From: Undibacterium sp. YM2
Lineage (GTDB): Bacteria > Pseudomonadota > Gammaproteobacteria > Burkholderiales > Burkholderiaceae_D
Direction of reading: 5' to 3'
Length of the DNA: 64,000 nt
Assembly (NCBI RefSeq): GCF_009937975.1
Contig: NZ_AP018441.1
Span: 4,774,001-4,838,000 of the forward strand
Of the stretch, positions 46,228 through 55,015 are shown one piece after another (within the stretch, counting starts at the first letter, position 1; every line of letters starts with the position of its first letter). Made by a program: the position numbers and the translations under genes. Under the pieces are notes generated by a model that was given only the letters and a program-made list of their open reading frames with translations, did not search any database and had not been told where the DNA came from.

Positions 46228-46719
46228 TTACTGCTTGCTGATCTGGTTATCATTACCCGAGCTCTGCACCTGCGGCTTAGCCCCATTCAATGCCTGCGCC
46301 CACCTGACCTGGTTATCGTTACCCACCACCTGCACCTTGCCCAGTTGTTCTATCGTGATCTGGTTTTCATTCCCGTTCACACTGACCTGGGGACAAACCC
46401 CGCTGAGGCTGATCTGGTTGCCATTGCCCTGTATGCTCACAGGCTGGCCATTGCATTGCGTAGATTTGCTCATGTCATTGCCCATGATGCGTCCGCCATC
46501 AGCGCGTCCAGCCTGCTTGCCAGCGCCATTGCCGTTGCCATTACCGTTGCCTTGCACTGCATTCACACTCACACCAGGCATCTGCACATTCGCCTTGCCC
46601 CCATTGTCCTGCGCCTTGACGCTGATGCCCGGCATATTGACCGACACATCGCCTGCATGGACAACACATGTGCTGCCTGCCAATAATAAAACTGCCAATA
46701 TATGTTTTTGGATAGTCAT
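46228..46719 (-). CDS. Exported DUF3060 domain protein
   Basis: A 163-residue exported protein. The signal peptide ends VVHA-GDV. The C-terminal half has repeated GNxNQI/V strings (QGNGNQISLSG, NGNENQITIE, VGNDNQVRW, SGNDNQISK), the short beta-strand pattern of DUF3060. A GNGNGNGNGAGKQAG linker is low-complexity. Function unknown; such repeats form beta-solenoid-like sheets. Confidence 0.83.
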   Translation of the reverse strand: MTIQKHILAVLLLAGSTCVVHAGDVSVNMPGISVKAQDNGGKANVQMPGVSVNAVQGNGNGNGNGAGKQAGRADGGRIMGNDMSKSTQCNGQPVSIQGNGNQISLSGVCPQVSVNGNENQITIEQLGKVQVVGNDNQVRWAQALNGAKPQVQSSGNDNQISKQ

Positions 46720-46909
46720 CGTCCTGCCTTTATTTATCTCAAGGATTGATCATGCTGTCTGTCTCTGCCTTGAAAAACCGGTACCAGCAGACAGGTAACC
46801 TGTGAGTGACACAAAACGCCGTATTTGCATTTTGCTCACCCAGGCAAGGCAGGATGCTAACATAATGCCAACACCCCCCTCAAAAACTGCCAGGACCAAT
46901 GGAGATAAC

Positions 46910-47410
46910 TCAGGCGGCAGCCAGTGCTTTGTCACCTGCCGCAAAGGCTCGCAAGCCCTCACCAGCAAGGCGATAACGCACCCATTCATCCTGCGGCTGC
47001 GCACCTATCGATAAATAAAACTGTATCGCCGGTTCATTCCAGTCCAGCACACTCCATTCAAGACGGCCACAGCCACTCTCGACGGCCACCTGGGCCAGAT
47101 GCCGCAACAAGGCCTTGCCCGCGCCGCTGCCACGCTGGCCGGGCGAGATATACAAGTCCTCCAGATACATGCCCTTGCGCCCCAACCAGGTCGAATAGCT
47201 CAGAAAGTAAACCGCATAGCCAACCGGCACATCGTTGATGCTGCATATCAGGCCACGCGCCGGGCTGTCAGCCGCAAACAGGCTGTGCCTGACATCATCG
47301 ACACTGGCAATGACTTCATGCTCGGCTCTCTCATAAATCGCCAGCTCGGTGATATAGGCATGGATCAGGGCGGCATCTTCAGGTTGGGCTGGACGTATTT
47401 GTATATTCAT
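46910..47410 (-). CDS. GNAT family N-acetyltransferase
   Basis: A 166-residue acetyltransferase. The acetyl-CoA loop is LYISPGQRGSGAGKALLRHLAQVA (Q/RxxGxG/A). MNIQIRPAQPEDAALIHAYITELAIYE resembles the diamine acetyltransferase group (SAT type), and WNEPAIQFYLSIGAQP is a conserved GNAT C-terminal motif. The ATG preceded by GAGATATTC is used. It is divergent from a LysR gene that may regulate it. Confidence 0.88.
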   Translation of the reverse strand: MNIQIRPAQPEDAALIHAYITELAIYERAEHEVIASVDDVRHSLFAADSPARGLICSINDVPVGYAVYFLSYSTWLGRKGMYLEDLYISPGQRGSGAGKALLRHLAQVAVESGCGRLEWSVLDWNEPAIQFYLSIGAQPQDEWVRYRLAGEGLRAFAAGDKALAAA

Positions 47411-47599
47411 GAATATCTCATTCTGTATCCCTCGTCTCAATGATCGGGGGAAAAGTTTAGGGTGGGACAGTCTTAGCTCAATGAGCGTTACAGCAAGGTA
47501 ACAGCAAAAATTGAAGGCCATCTACTTCGCATTTGCCACATCCTAACAAGCCAGCCTACAATGCGGCAAGTGCAATTACTTCAGACTATCATGCAGAAC

Positions 47600-48523
47600 A
47601 TGCATCTTGACCTGCGCAAACTCGACCTCAATCTCTTGCTGGTATTTAATGCACTGTACCAGCAACGCTCGGTCACGGCTGCCGCACATGAGCTGGCACT
47701 GAGCCCCTCGGCCTTGAGCCATGCACTGGCCAGGCTGCGCACCGCCCTCGGCGATGAATTATTCGTGCGGCTAGACAACCAGATGCAACCAACCTTGCGC
47801 GCCGACCAGATCGCGGAACCGATCAGCACGGCGCTGGCGCAATTGTCTGCCGGGCTCAGCCTCAGACTACGTTTTGACCCTGCCATCAGCCAGCGCAACT
47901 TTGTCATCTCTGCCAGTGACTACACTGCCTTTGCGATACTGCCACGCCTCATCAACAGGCTGCAACAGGTCGCACCACACATCACCCTGCGCATCATCAA
48001 CACCAGCCAGAAAATCGCGATCGCAGAACTGGCCGCAGGCCATATCGACTTCGCCCTGGGCTACGATGAAGAACGCAGCCCATTACCCGCAGGCTTGGAA
48101 GAATTTGACTGGCTGCAAGACGACTACGTCGCCATCGCCCGCCAACACCACCCGCACATCAAACGCAAACTCACATTGAAAACCTATCTGCAAGCTCGCC
48201 ATGTCGTCGTCACCCCGTGGAATGAAAGCCGCGGCGTCATCGACTATGTACTCGACGGCATGGCACTGCAAAGACAGGTCACCGTCCAGCTCCCCAATGT
48301 CCTGGTCGCCCCCTTCATCATCGCCAGCAGCGACCTCATCATGACCCTGCCCCGCCACGCCGCCATCACACTGGCACAAGCCGCAGGCATTGCCATCTAC
48401 CCAGCCCCGTTTGCGATACCGCCCTATACTTTGAAAGTCTATAGCCACAGCAAATATGCGCGTAGCGATGCGCATTTGTGGTTGAGAGGATTGATGATGG
48501 AAGTGGCAGAGAGTGCCGGGTAG
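47600..48523 (+). CDS. LysR-family regulator
   Basis: About 307 residues. The HTH LDLNLLLVFNALYQQRSVTAAAHELALSPSALSHALARLR is at the N-terminus, followed by a type-2 periplasmic-binding-like domain (FDPAISQRNFVISASDYTAFAILPRLI). It belongs to the NodD/LinR-like branch by the DLNLLxxFxAL motif. Starts at 47561, 47591 and 47600 are possible; none has a clear ribosome site, and the last keeps the conserved N-terminus. Confidence 0.87.
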   Translation: MHLDLRKLDLNLLLVFNALYQQRSVTAAAHELALSPSALSHALARLRTALGDELFVRLDNQMQPTLRADQIAEPISTALAQLSAGLSLRLRFDPAISQRNFVISASDYTAFAILPRLINRLQQVAPHITLRIINTSQKIAIAELAAGHIDFALGYDEERSPLPAGLEEFDWLQDDYVAIARQHHPHIKRKLTLKTYLQARHVVVTPWNESRGVIDYVLDGMALQRQVTVQLPNVLVAPFIIASSDLIMTLPRHAAITLAQAAGIAIYPAPFAIPPYTLKVYSHSKYARSDAHLWLRGLMMEVAESAG

Positions 48524-48674
48524 TAGTAATTTATTTCATTTATCTCGCTAACACGAGACTGCATGAAGAAAAACAAGCTTCAAGCGCAGCTGTAAGGTAG
48601 GGAGCATTACAATGCGCCGCATGCTTTTCAAATCCTCCTTGCAGTGTCTAATACCGCGCACTCGAATACTGCTG

Positions 48675-49325
48675 CTATCGCGAAAAATACAATTCTAGTT
48701 GATGCGGTTTGTATCCGTCAGTGTCGCCGAACAAAAATTCTTCGATCAAAAGTCTATCGCTCTTTACCTCGCGGACTCGCCCAAAATTCCTCGCAATAAG
48801 ATCATTTTTTCTGACTATGCGAGCGATGCCTGATTCATCGATAATTGTTGCATGTTGTTTGCGAGTATCAACTGAAACCAGTTTCAGATTTTCGATACTG
48901 CCTACAAATCGAAGGCTTCTCAATAATGTTACCAACTCCCTGTTACCTGCTTCAGACAATCCAGAGATGGCAAAAATAGTCAATCTGAAGTTAGCTTCGT
49001 CTTTAGTATCCTTGATTGAGATTTTTCGCTTTATTTTTTGATGATACCGCTCTGTCGAAATACACTTCAGACTGTCCAATGTGGTCATCACCATCATGTC
49101 AGAAATTTCGCAATCACTTTTTTGATCCAACATCCGTCGTCCATAATCAAACGTAATGAGTTGTGATCCCTTGCTCAAGCTGAATACCTGACTATCGGGC
49201 GATCTGCTTTTTTGTGCGTGCCAACCATGTGGCACATCCAAAAATACCGGGGTATTCCACACAGGTTTTGCATAGGCAGAAATCTGCAGTATGAACAGCA
49301 CCCAGAATAAAAATAATTTACGCAT
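48675..49325 (-). CDS. Exported protein with PilP-like C-terminal domain
   Basis: A 216-residue exported protein (signal peptide ends AYA-KPV). The N-terminal part has no recognised domain. The C-terminus TRKQHATIIDESGIARIVRKNDLIARNFGRVREVKSDRLLIEEF follows the pattern of PilP (A.V.D..G..Y.V..G..IG.N.G.I..I....I...E), a type IV pilus assembly lipoprotein. No pilus genes are near and no lipobox is present, so the function is unclear. Confidence 0.65.
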   Translation of the reverse strand: MRKLFLFWVLFILQISAYAKPVWNTPVFLDVPHGWHAQKSRSPDSQVFSLSKGSQLITFDYGRRMLDQKSDCEISDMMVMTTLDSLKCISTERYHQKIKRKISIKDTKDEANFRLTIFAISGLSEAGNRELVTLLRSLRFVGSIENLKLVSVDTRKQHATIIDESGIARIVRKNDLIARNFGRVREVKSDRLLIEEFLFGDTDGYKPHQLELYFSR

Positions 49326-49385
49326 ATTTTTTCATTGTCTTGCAGCCTCGTTGGAAATACCTTGCTTCCATGCTTCCAAAAAAAA

Positions 49386-49688
49386 CTAAGCGCTGACGAC
49401 AGGTAAGCTGAACGGATGAACCCCTGCAAAGTAATATACCACCATCGATAACAATACTGAAAAAATCAAAAAGTAGAGAAGAAATTTTTTCAGCAGGTCC
49501 TGCCTGTTTTCTTTCAAAAGTAGATGGAGGACAAGAAATTGCAGCGGTGTAAAGATTAAATACAGCATCAAGAATAACATGGCGTTCTGGGTTTTCTGAT
49601 AGAACTCCGAACCCACAAGCATGCCATTCAATATCACAGATGCACTTCCCGGATTAAAGGAAACAAAGACCAGGAAGCTGAATGTCAA
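49386..49688 (-). CDS. Small hypothetical membrane protein
   Basis: About 100 residues with three TM helices (TFSFLVFVSFNP, NAMLFLMLYLIFTPLQFLVLHLLL, FLLYFLIFSVLLSMVVYYFAG). AT-rich. No family is recognised. It lies 60 bp upstream of the PilP-like gene on the same strand. Confidence 0.55.
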   Translation of the reverse strand: MTFSFLVFVSFNPGSASVILNGMLVGSEFYQKTQNAMLFLMLYLIFTPLQFLVLHLLLKENRQDLLKKFLLYFLIFSVLLSMVVYYFAGVHPFSLPVVSA

Positions 49689-49765
49689 AAAAGAGATAGC
49701 CCCAGCACTTTGAAAAAACTATTCATAGTCTTAATTTCTTTTTGCATTGGTTTGACGAGAGCCAT

Positions 49766-50188
49766 TCACAAATATGCCCCATAGGCATCCAGTTGAAAAG
49801 AAATCTCCAAATCAGACATCCTGCGCAAGGTTTTCCAGTCGAGTACCATGCCCGCAGTTCCCTCAAAAAACCATCCTATAAAAAAATGCATTTCACCACC
49901 TGACGAGGTCATCTCAGCGATCTGTCTTCTTTTCAACTCCAGCAGGTCAAGCGTTTCATCGATGGCAGCTTCCAAAGAAACGTCTTCATCAAACTCAAAA
50001 CTGCAAGTACAAAAGGATCGTTTATGTACCCCGCCCAATAGCCTGCCGTCTGGAGACTGTCTCACTTCCCCGGCCAAATTGCATTTCCATGGTATCAGCT
50101 CGATCAAATCGCAAAATGCCTGTAAATCCATTTCTGGATGCGTCATCCTTAAAGATAGTGCAAATTCTCGTTGCTTCTTCGTCATCAT
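49766..50188 (-). CDS. DUF4279-like protein
   Basis: About 140 residues. FALSLRMTHPEMDLQAFCDLI, AGEVRQSPDGRLLGGVHKRSFCTCSFEF and FFIGWFFEGTAGMVLDWKTLRRMSDLEISFQLDAYG match the DUF4279 pattern (FSLRxTHPxxD...GE.R...G......S.W...F.......G). Some members sit beside toxins as immunity proteins, but no toxin is near. The second ATG, 8 nt after GGAA, is preferred. Confidence 0.65.
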   Translation of the reverse strand: MMTKKQREFALSLRMTHPEMDLQAFCDLIELIPWKCNLAGEVRQSPDGRLLGGVHKRSFCTCSFEFDEDVSLEAAIDETLDLLELKRRQIAEMTSSGGEMHFFIGWFFEGTAGMVLDWKTLRRMSDLEISFQLDAYGAYL

Positions 50189-50242
50189 TACATTCATTCC
50201 GCTGTTTTCTTATTGAGTCCGGCTTTTACCTGCATACCTTGC

Positions 50243-50878
50243 TTACCTGCCAGCCAAATCCCCAAGCGCATACTCCCATGCCGCTGCATAGCCAGGCACA
50301 GTTTGCAATACACCTGCACGCACGCCGGCATCTGCCGCTACCAGCTTCACTGCCTGCTGCCAGTCTTTAGCCTGCAAGGCAGGTTGCGCTTCGGCCAGCG
50401 CGGTCAATAGCTGTGGCGTCAGTTTGTCGAGTGCAGGGCGGATTGCTGTCTTCAGGTCAGGCGGATTGTCAAACGGGGCCTGTGTTTTGCTCACCCATTC
50501 TGCAAACAAGGCTTTCTGTATCATCTTGCCAGCCACTATCTGTGCAGTAAAAAAGTCATGTACCTGTTTGGGTGCCAGGCCATATTGAGCCGCCTGCTGC
50601 GCCAGTGCATCCAGTATTTGCTGCTCACGCACGGGGTCGTCAATCGCTGCTTTGGCGTTCCACTTGTACATGGCGACATCTTGCGCGAGATTCAGGCGTT
50701 GCTGCATGAGGCCCATCAAACGCACGAGACGCGGGTCGCTGGCATTCTGGGCCTGTGCAGAATGTGACAGCGACATTGCAGCGCATGCGAGGGTCACATA
50801 AGCCACATAAAGCAGCCATGGCAAAAATGCTTTTTGCGCAGGGCGCTGTGCTAAAGTGGAAAAAGAATGATCTGTCAT
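50243..50878 (-). CDS. Exported gamma-type chorismate mutase
   Basis: A 211-residue AroQ-gamma protein. A long signal segment (KAFLPWLLYVAYVTLACAAMSLSHSAQA) precedes LVRLMGLMQQRLNLAQDVAMYKWNAKAAIDDPVREQQIL, the chorismate mutase helix with Arg, Lys and Asp active-site residues. GLAPKQVHDFFTAQIVAGKMIQ marks the secreted subgroup. It converts chorismate to prephenate in the periplasm. Divergent from a solute-binding protein gene. Confidence 0.85.
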   Translation of the reverse strand: MTDHSFSTLAQRPAQKAFLPWLLYVAYVTLACAAMSLSHSAQAQNASDPRLVRLMGLMQQRLNLAQDVAMYKWNAKAAIDDPVREQQILDALAQQAAQYGLAPKQVHDFFTAQIVAGKMIQKALFAEWVSKTQAPFDNPPDLKTAIRPALDKLTPQLLTALAEAQPALQAKDWQQAVKLVAADAGVRAGVLQTVPGYAAAWEYALGDLAGR

Positions 50879-50982
50879 CAGTAATCGCCAGCCTGTTTGT
50901 GAAATCGATAAATGATATTGTAATGCCCTGGCTTAGAGCACGCATCAAAATAGCCAGCAGTCCAGGATAATGGAGTACGCTC

Positions 50983-51669
50983 ATGAAAGTAAAAATCGCC
51001 TACATAGAAGAAGCCCCCTTCTACTGGACACGCGAAGACGGCAGTGTAACTGGTGCAGACATAGAATTGGCGGAGACAGTGTTGCGCGCAATCGGTGTCA
51101 CGGACATAGAATATCAACTACGGCTTTTTGCGGAACTGATACCCGGCCTGCAGGCTGCCCGCTGGGACATGAATGTACCGCTTTTCGTAACGGCGGAACG
51201 TGCAGAGCGGGTTAACTTCAGCCTGCCGGTATGGTCACTCGGCGATGGCTTCATCGTGCAGCGTGGCAACCCCAAAGCGCTGACTAGCTATGAAGCAGTA
51301 GCGGCACAAAGCGATGCGCGACTGGGCATCATCCCTGGGCAGGTGCAATATGACTCGGCAAAATCGGCAGGCGTCAGCGACAGCCAGATCGTGATGTTCA
51401 ACAACCAGCCCGAAGCCGTGGCCGCCCTGCTGACAGGCAAGATAGACGCCTTTGCGGCGACAGCGACAGGCAACCGCATCATCGCGAGAGACCATAAGGA
51501 ACTGCAGGCAGTTGCCCACGACTTGGGCAAGCAAGACAAAGCGCCTGTTGGCGCATTCTCGTTCAACAAAAATAATCTGGTGCTCTTGCAGGCAGTGAAT
51601 GAACAACTGCGTCATTATCTGGGTTCACAGCAAGATCTGGCGCGTGTGGAAAAATATGGTCTGGTGTAA
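50983..51669 (+). CDS. Solute-binding-protein-like domain without signal peptide
   Basis: A 228-residue type-2 periplasmic-binding fold of the family-3 (amino-acid) class: KIAYIEEAPFYWTREDGSVTGADIELAETVLRAIG, then LFVTAERAERVNFSLPVWSLGDGFIVQRG. The chain starts right at the first strand, and no Sec, Tat or lipoprotein signal is present; GGAGTACGCTC supplies a ribosome site for this ATG. It may be a cytoplasmic sensor or a remnant. No permease is adjacent. Confidence 0.78.
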   Translation: MKVKIAYIEEAPFYWTREDGSVTGADIELAETVLRAIGVTDIEYQLRLFAELIPGLQAARWDMNVPLFVTAERAERVNFSLPVWSLGDGFIVQRGNPKALTSYEAVAAQSDARLGIIPGQVQYDSAKSAGVSDSQIVMFNNQPEAVAALLTGKIDAFAATATGNRIIARDHKELQAVAHDLGKQDKAPVGAFSFNKNNLVLLQAVNEQLRHYLGSQQDLARVEKYGLV

Positions 51670-51693
51670 GCGTTGAGCAATCGTGTAAGTGTG

Positions 51694-51732
51694 AGACAGT
51701 GGATGTCTTCATTCCACTGCACTGTCTTTTTT
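51694..51732 (+). terminator. Rho-independent terminator
   Basis: AGACAGTG and CACTGTCT form an 8-bp outer stem (with possible inner pairing GTGGA/TCCAC), followed by six T. It ends the solute-binding-like gene. Confidence 0.8.
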
Positions 51733-51789
51733 ACAGAAGCTTAATGGCCACTCCTTTTGTGCGTTTCTGCTTTCTTTACCCCGAAAAAA

Positions 51790-52212
51790 TTACCTGGAAT
51801 CGATTTCCAGGGCGATTCCATATTTTTTGCCATTCGTTATTACACTTTCCCCACCAAAATCTTGAGCACAATCGATGAACAATAAATTATTCTGAAAATC
51901 AGCGATGTTCTTTTCGTCAAAAAGTATATCGACACAAGAATCTTCCTGATGGAAAAAAAAGCGGGAATCACTTAAGAAAAATTTAAATACTTGATGACGC
52001 TCAAAAATCACTTCATCAATTAACCAGTAGCGAATTCCAAGAATGTCAGCAGACGCATTGCGAATATAATCATAAAATACGCCACCAGGTTCTATTTTTT
52101 TAGTGGGAGTCCAACTATGCTGACCAATTGAAAAAGGAGGGTAGGATTTACCTTGAAAATCCTTTCCATTTTCATCAGGTATCAACAAATGGATAATCGT
52201 TGAAGTACTCAC
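51790..52212 (-). CDS. Hypothetical protein
   Basis: About 140 residues, AT-rich, soluble, with no recognised family. A GTG start preceded by GGGA with 7-nt spacing (VSTSTIIHLL) is preferred over a GTG 15 bp upstream. WTPTKKIEPGGVFYDYIRNASADILGIRYWLID is the most structured part. It is first in a leftward run of small orphan genes. Confidence 0.5.
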   Translation of the reverse strand: MSTSTIIHLLIPDENGKDFQGKSYPPFSIGQHSWTPTKKIEPGGVFYDYIRNASADILGIRYWLIDEVIFERHQVFKFFLSDSRFFFHQEDSCVDILFDEKNIADFQNNLLFIDCAQDFGGESVITNGKKYGIALEIDSR

Positions 52213-52319
52213 TTTTATTTCCCACACAATTCATCATCAATAAAAAGGATAAGGTCTGGTATTACAATATCTCTATAGCTTGAAAATATATGAATGTAAG
52301 TCCTGACTCCGCTTTAGAC

Positions 52320-52742
52320 CTAGCAACTTTTGAGTTCTGGTTCTTCCCAGGCCAGCACGCTTACACAGCCATTGCTGCTGGCGATAAAAAATTCCTTGAT
52401 GGCGGCGATATCCTTTCTCAGAAAACCAGGCCGCAATGATTCTTGCGCATACCAGCCGCCTCCTTCAATTTGAAACACCCAGTGTTCAGAATCCGAACAT
52501 GCAGGCCAAAATTCAAGTAAATCACCTTCATCCAAAAGACGGAATCCACAGATTTCTGCAAAGTTCGCTTGATAGCTTTTATTTTCTTGCGATGACTCAA
52601 CCGTAACAGTCAATTTTCCCAGATCGTAACAAACCTGCGTCATATCTGATCTGGAATGAAACATCATTGTCGACTTCAAAGCCCTGGCTTTCATCTTAAA
52701 ACTCTTATAGTTTGATACTTCTGAACTCGAAGCTTCATTCAC
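52320..52742 (-). CDS. Hypothetical protein
   Basis: About 140 residues from a GTG start, or 124 from an internal ATG (MKARALKS). Soluble, with the pattern EFWPACSDSEHWVFQIEGGGWYAQE and a C-terminal WEEPELKSC. No family is recognised. The aromatic-rich centre recalls immunity-type proteins, but that is speculation. Confidence 0.5.
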   Translation of the reverse strand: MNEASSSEVSNYKSFKMKARALKSTMMFHSRSDMTQVCYDLGKLTVTVESSQENKSYQANFAEICGFRLLDEGDLLEFWPACSDSEHWVFQIEGGGWYAQESLRPGFLRKDIAAIKEFFIASSNGCVSVLAWEEPELKSC

Positions 52743-52789
52743 ATGATCAAGGATTGCGGACTGCGCATTTCGAATTAAAACAGAAATAC

Positions 52790-53149
52790 TTATTTAGAAT
52801 ATTCAATATCGGATATAGAAAAATCATCTTTTTTAATAGTGTAAGCAATTTCGCCACCACGCACGTTTTTATCTTTAGGAGTAAAACGAATTATGTAATG
52901 CCTTTTTTCTACAGAAATTTTTGCATCGTAGCTTTCCAATTTTGACATGGATCGTGCGAAATCATTCGTCGCTGCTTTGTCTTTCTTATCAAGCTCTTGC
53001 TCAAACTGTGCATACGCAAGCGCAGTTGCTTTGACCAAGGCTCCTGGAAGAATAATTCCCGGCTTCTGATGGAACTCAGTGCCAGCAAGGCAATTGTGCC
53101 AGGCTGCGGCATTCAAGATCAAAAAGATATAAAGCAGTATTCGTTTCAT
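52790..53149 (-). CDS. Small exported hypothetical protein
   Basis: A 119-residue exported protein with signal peptide KRILLYIFLILNAAAWHNCLA-GTE. The mature part is charged (QELDKKDKAATNDFARSMSKLE) and ends in beta strands (HYIIRFTPKDKNVRGGEIAYTIKKDDFSISDI). No family is recognised. Confidence 0.6.
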   Translation of the reverse strand: MKRILLYIFLILNAAAWHNCLAGTEFHQKPGIILPGALVKATALAYAQFEQELDKKDKAATNDFARSMSKLESYDAKISVEKRHYIIRFTPKDKNVRGGEIAYTIKKDDFSISDIEYSK

Positions 53150-53175
53150 TCACATTCCCCGATAGACCTTGCAAC

Positions 53176-53598
53176 TTAAGGCGCCAAACTAAATTCAACA
53201 CTGCCACTGGAATCCGGCCCAAATCCAATTGCCATATACGCTACGCCGCGTTCAAGTTTTTTCGCTTTGACGGTCTCAACATAAGCTGCGGGAAGGCTGG
53301 CATAGCGAAGTTTTTCCACATCCAAAGTAGCTCCTGGTGGCAATCCAAAAGCCCATAGTGGATTGTCGTGATCCCAGCGATCATTTTTTTTCTGCACGAT
53401 CTTAAAGCTATTCAAGGGAACTATCCTCATTTCCCCTATCGGGGATGCTGTGATTGGTTTTGAGAAAACGAATATCGGTTTTTCGGCATGCAGTTCAAAA
53501 GGTGTAATTTCAATTTTATAGGAGCATCCGGCTGCGCAGAATAAAATGAGCAGGAAAGACAGGAAGAGAAATTTTTTCTTGATGAGCAATGCGGGCAT
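53176..53598 (-). CDS. Hypothetical lipoprotein
   Basis: About 140 residues. The signal peptide KKKFLFLSFLLILFCAAGC has lipobox CAAGC. The mature part FELHAEKPIFVFSKPITASPIGEMRIVPLNSFKIVQKK is beta-rich. No family is recognised. The ATG of MPALLIKKK is chosen to begin the signal peptide. Confidence 0.58.
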   Translation of the reverse strand: MPALLIKKKFLFLSFLLILFCAAGCSYKIEITPFELHAEKPIFVFSKPITASPIGEMRIVPLNSFKIVQKKNDRWDHDNPLWAFGLPPGATLDVEKLRYASLPAAYVETVKAKKLERGVAYMAIGFGPDSSGSVEFSLAP

Positions 53599-53669
53599 GA
53601 TATCCGTGGAAAATGGATGGAAATAAAAGAGAATGAGTGAGCAAGGCAAGATCGCGAGTATATGCGGAA

Positions 53670-54245
53670 TCAAATTTTCTGCATTTCACGCATGCGCAAA
53701 TATATGCGTATGGATGCATAAGAAAAGTAGAGGCAGGCGGGTATGACCATGCCGAAGATGATAATGTACGCCGCCAGACTATGATCCCATTGCCTGAGGG
53801 TGGCCGGAGGATAGATCGCGGTTGGGAACAGCGCGAAATTGAAGATACACATCTCCAACAGGCGTCGCTTGTATTTGGATTTTTTGGAAGCAGTGTCCGT
53901 GAAAATTTCCGGCACTTTGCCATTGCGCACAGGCATGCGCCAGTATTGCCATCCCAGCGATGACAGCACATGCTCCCAGCCGGCATCAATGATCAACTGG
54001 TGGTAGAACTTTTGGTAGTGAATATCTGGCTCTAATCTTGATGCAAATTCCATATTCAGGCCAGGTATGTAATCCAGAGCATAGGCAATATCGGCAGGTT
54101 CACCCTGGACGAAGCTATACACGCCAAAAAAACTGCGGGCTTTCAAATGCCATCCCTGGCTGGCCATTTCCCGCAGCCATTGCTGTTCTTGCTCGAGTTC
54201 CCACGACCAGAAGCATTTGAATTTTTTGATCAATGTCTCACTCAC
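53670..54245 (-). CDS. DUF2812 membrane protein
   Basis: A 191-residue protein of the DUF2812 family: KFKCFWSWELEQEQQWLREMASQGWHLKAR at the N-terminus (the typical ExWLxxMAxxGWxL motif), a middle DYIPG...YxxxxxDAGWEHV segment and two C-terminal TM helices. DUF2812 genes are usually paired with PadR repressors, as here: its ATG overlaps the padR stop as ATGA. Possibly a membrane-stress or antimicrobial-response protein. Confidence 0.88.
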   Translation of the reverse strand: MSETLIKKFKCFWSWELEQEQQWLREMASQGWHLKARSFFGVYSFVQGEPADIAYALDYIPGLNMEFASRLEPDIHYQKFYHQLIIDAGWEHVLSSLGWQYWRMPVRNGKVPEIFTDTASKKSKYKRRLLEMCIFNFALFPTAIYPPATLRQWDHSLAAYIIIFGMVIPACLYFSYASIRIYLRMREMQKI

Positions 54246-54583
54246 TTTGCCTCTCCTCTTGTTAATTGTGGCAACGCCACTTGCGCATTGCGGTACATGA
54301 TTTCCAGCCGGCGGATATGCTCGGCCAGTACCAGCCGCCCCTTGTCGCTGAGCTGGTAATACTTGCGCCGCTCTTCTTCCCCGACCTTTTTGATCAGCCC
54401 CTGTTTTTCCAGAGTTGAGAATGCACCATACAAGGTGCCGGGACCAATGACGACATTGCCCTCGCTGATATCTTCTACCTTTTGCATGACGGCATAGCCG
54501 TGCAGAGGCTCGGTCAGTACCAGCAGCACGTAAAAGGTGGCTTCTGACAATGGCAGGTATTTTGAATAATTAATTGCTTCCAT
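54242..54583 (-). CDS. PadR-family repressor
   Basis: A 113-residue PadR winged-helix regulator: ATFYVLLVLTEPLHGYAVMQKVEDISEGNVVIGPGTLYGAFSTLEKQGLIKKVGEEERRKYYQLSDKGRLVL is the full domain. It is coupled to a DUF2812 gene and probably represses the pair. A perfect inverted repeat lies 72 bp upstream. Confidence 0.93.
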   Translation of the reverse strand: MEAINYSKYLPLSEATFYVLLVLTEPLHGYAVMQKVEDISEGNVVIGPGTLYGAFSTLEKQGLIKKVGEEERRKYYQLSDKGRLVLAEHIRRLEIMYRNAQVALPQLTRGEAK

Positions 54584-55015
54584 CCGCGCCTTTCAGGCTT
54601 GCTGGTTTGTTGATGTCGCTCAGCCTATATCGGGCGATGCTACATCGCTTAACGATATATCGACTATCGATATATTATCAGGCGAAATTTGGATGTCAAT
54701 AAAATTATTTTTGTGGCATGAGTCGTTTGATGGCGCGAATGCGCACGCAGTATTTCTGGGATGGGTGGCTATTTTCTGAACCAAAGAAGTTTTCCCAATC
54801 GCTCTCGCTGCAAAGTTTCTTTACAGCGAAATTTGCCGCAATGTACAGATACCTTACAGCCGCCTGTTCATTCGAAAAAATAATATTCTTTAAAAACAGC
54901 AACTTGGAAAATTTATTGAATTGGCATGCCCATTGCATAGTTCTGGGTACGAGTCTGGATTGCGAATTCATTTCCAGGCATCCGGGTCCCGACCATTTAT
55001 TGATATGAGACAGCC
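54584..55015. other. Divergent promoter region between padR and a methyltransferase
   Basis: A 432-bp region with no credible gene. It holds the PadR-type inverted repeat near 54655-54675 and AT-rich DNA around 54680-54720 and 54880-54920. No terminator or RNA fold was noticed. Confidence 0.5.
54655..54675. promoter_or_regulatory. Candidate PadR operator
   Basis: ATATATCGA-CTA-TCGATATAT is a perfect 9-bp inverted repeat. Related half sites (TATATCG at 54627-54633, CGATATATCG at 54653-54662) cluster around it. Its position upstream of padR fits autorepression; binding is inferred. Confidence 0.6.
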
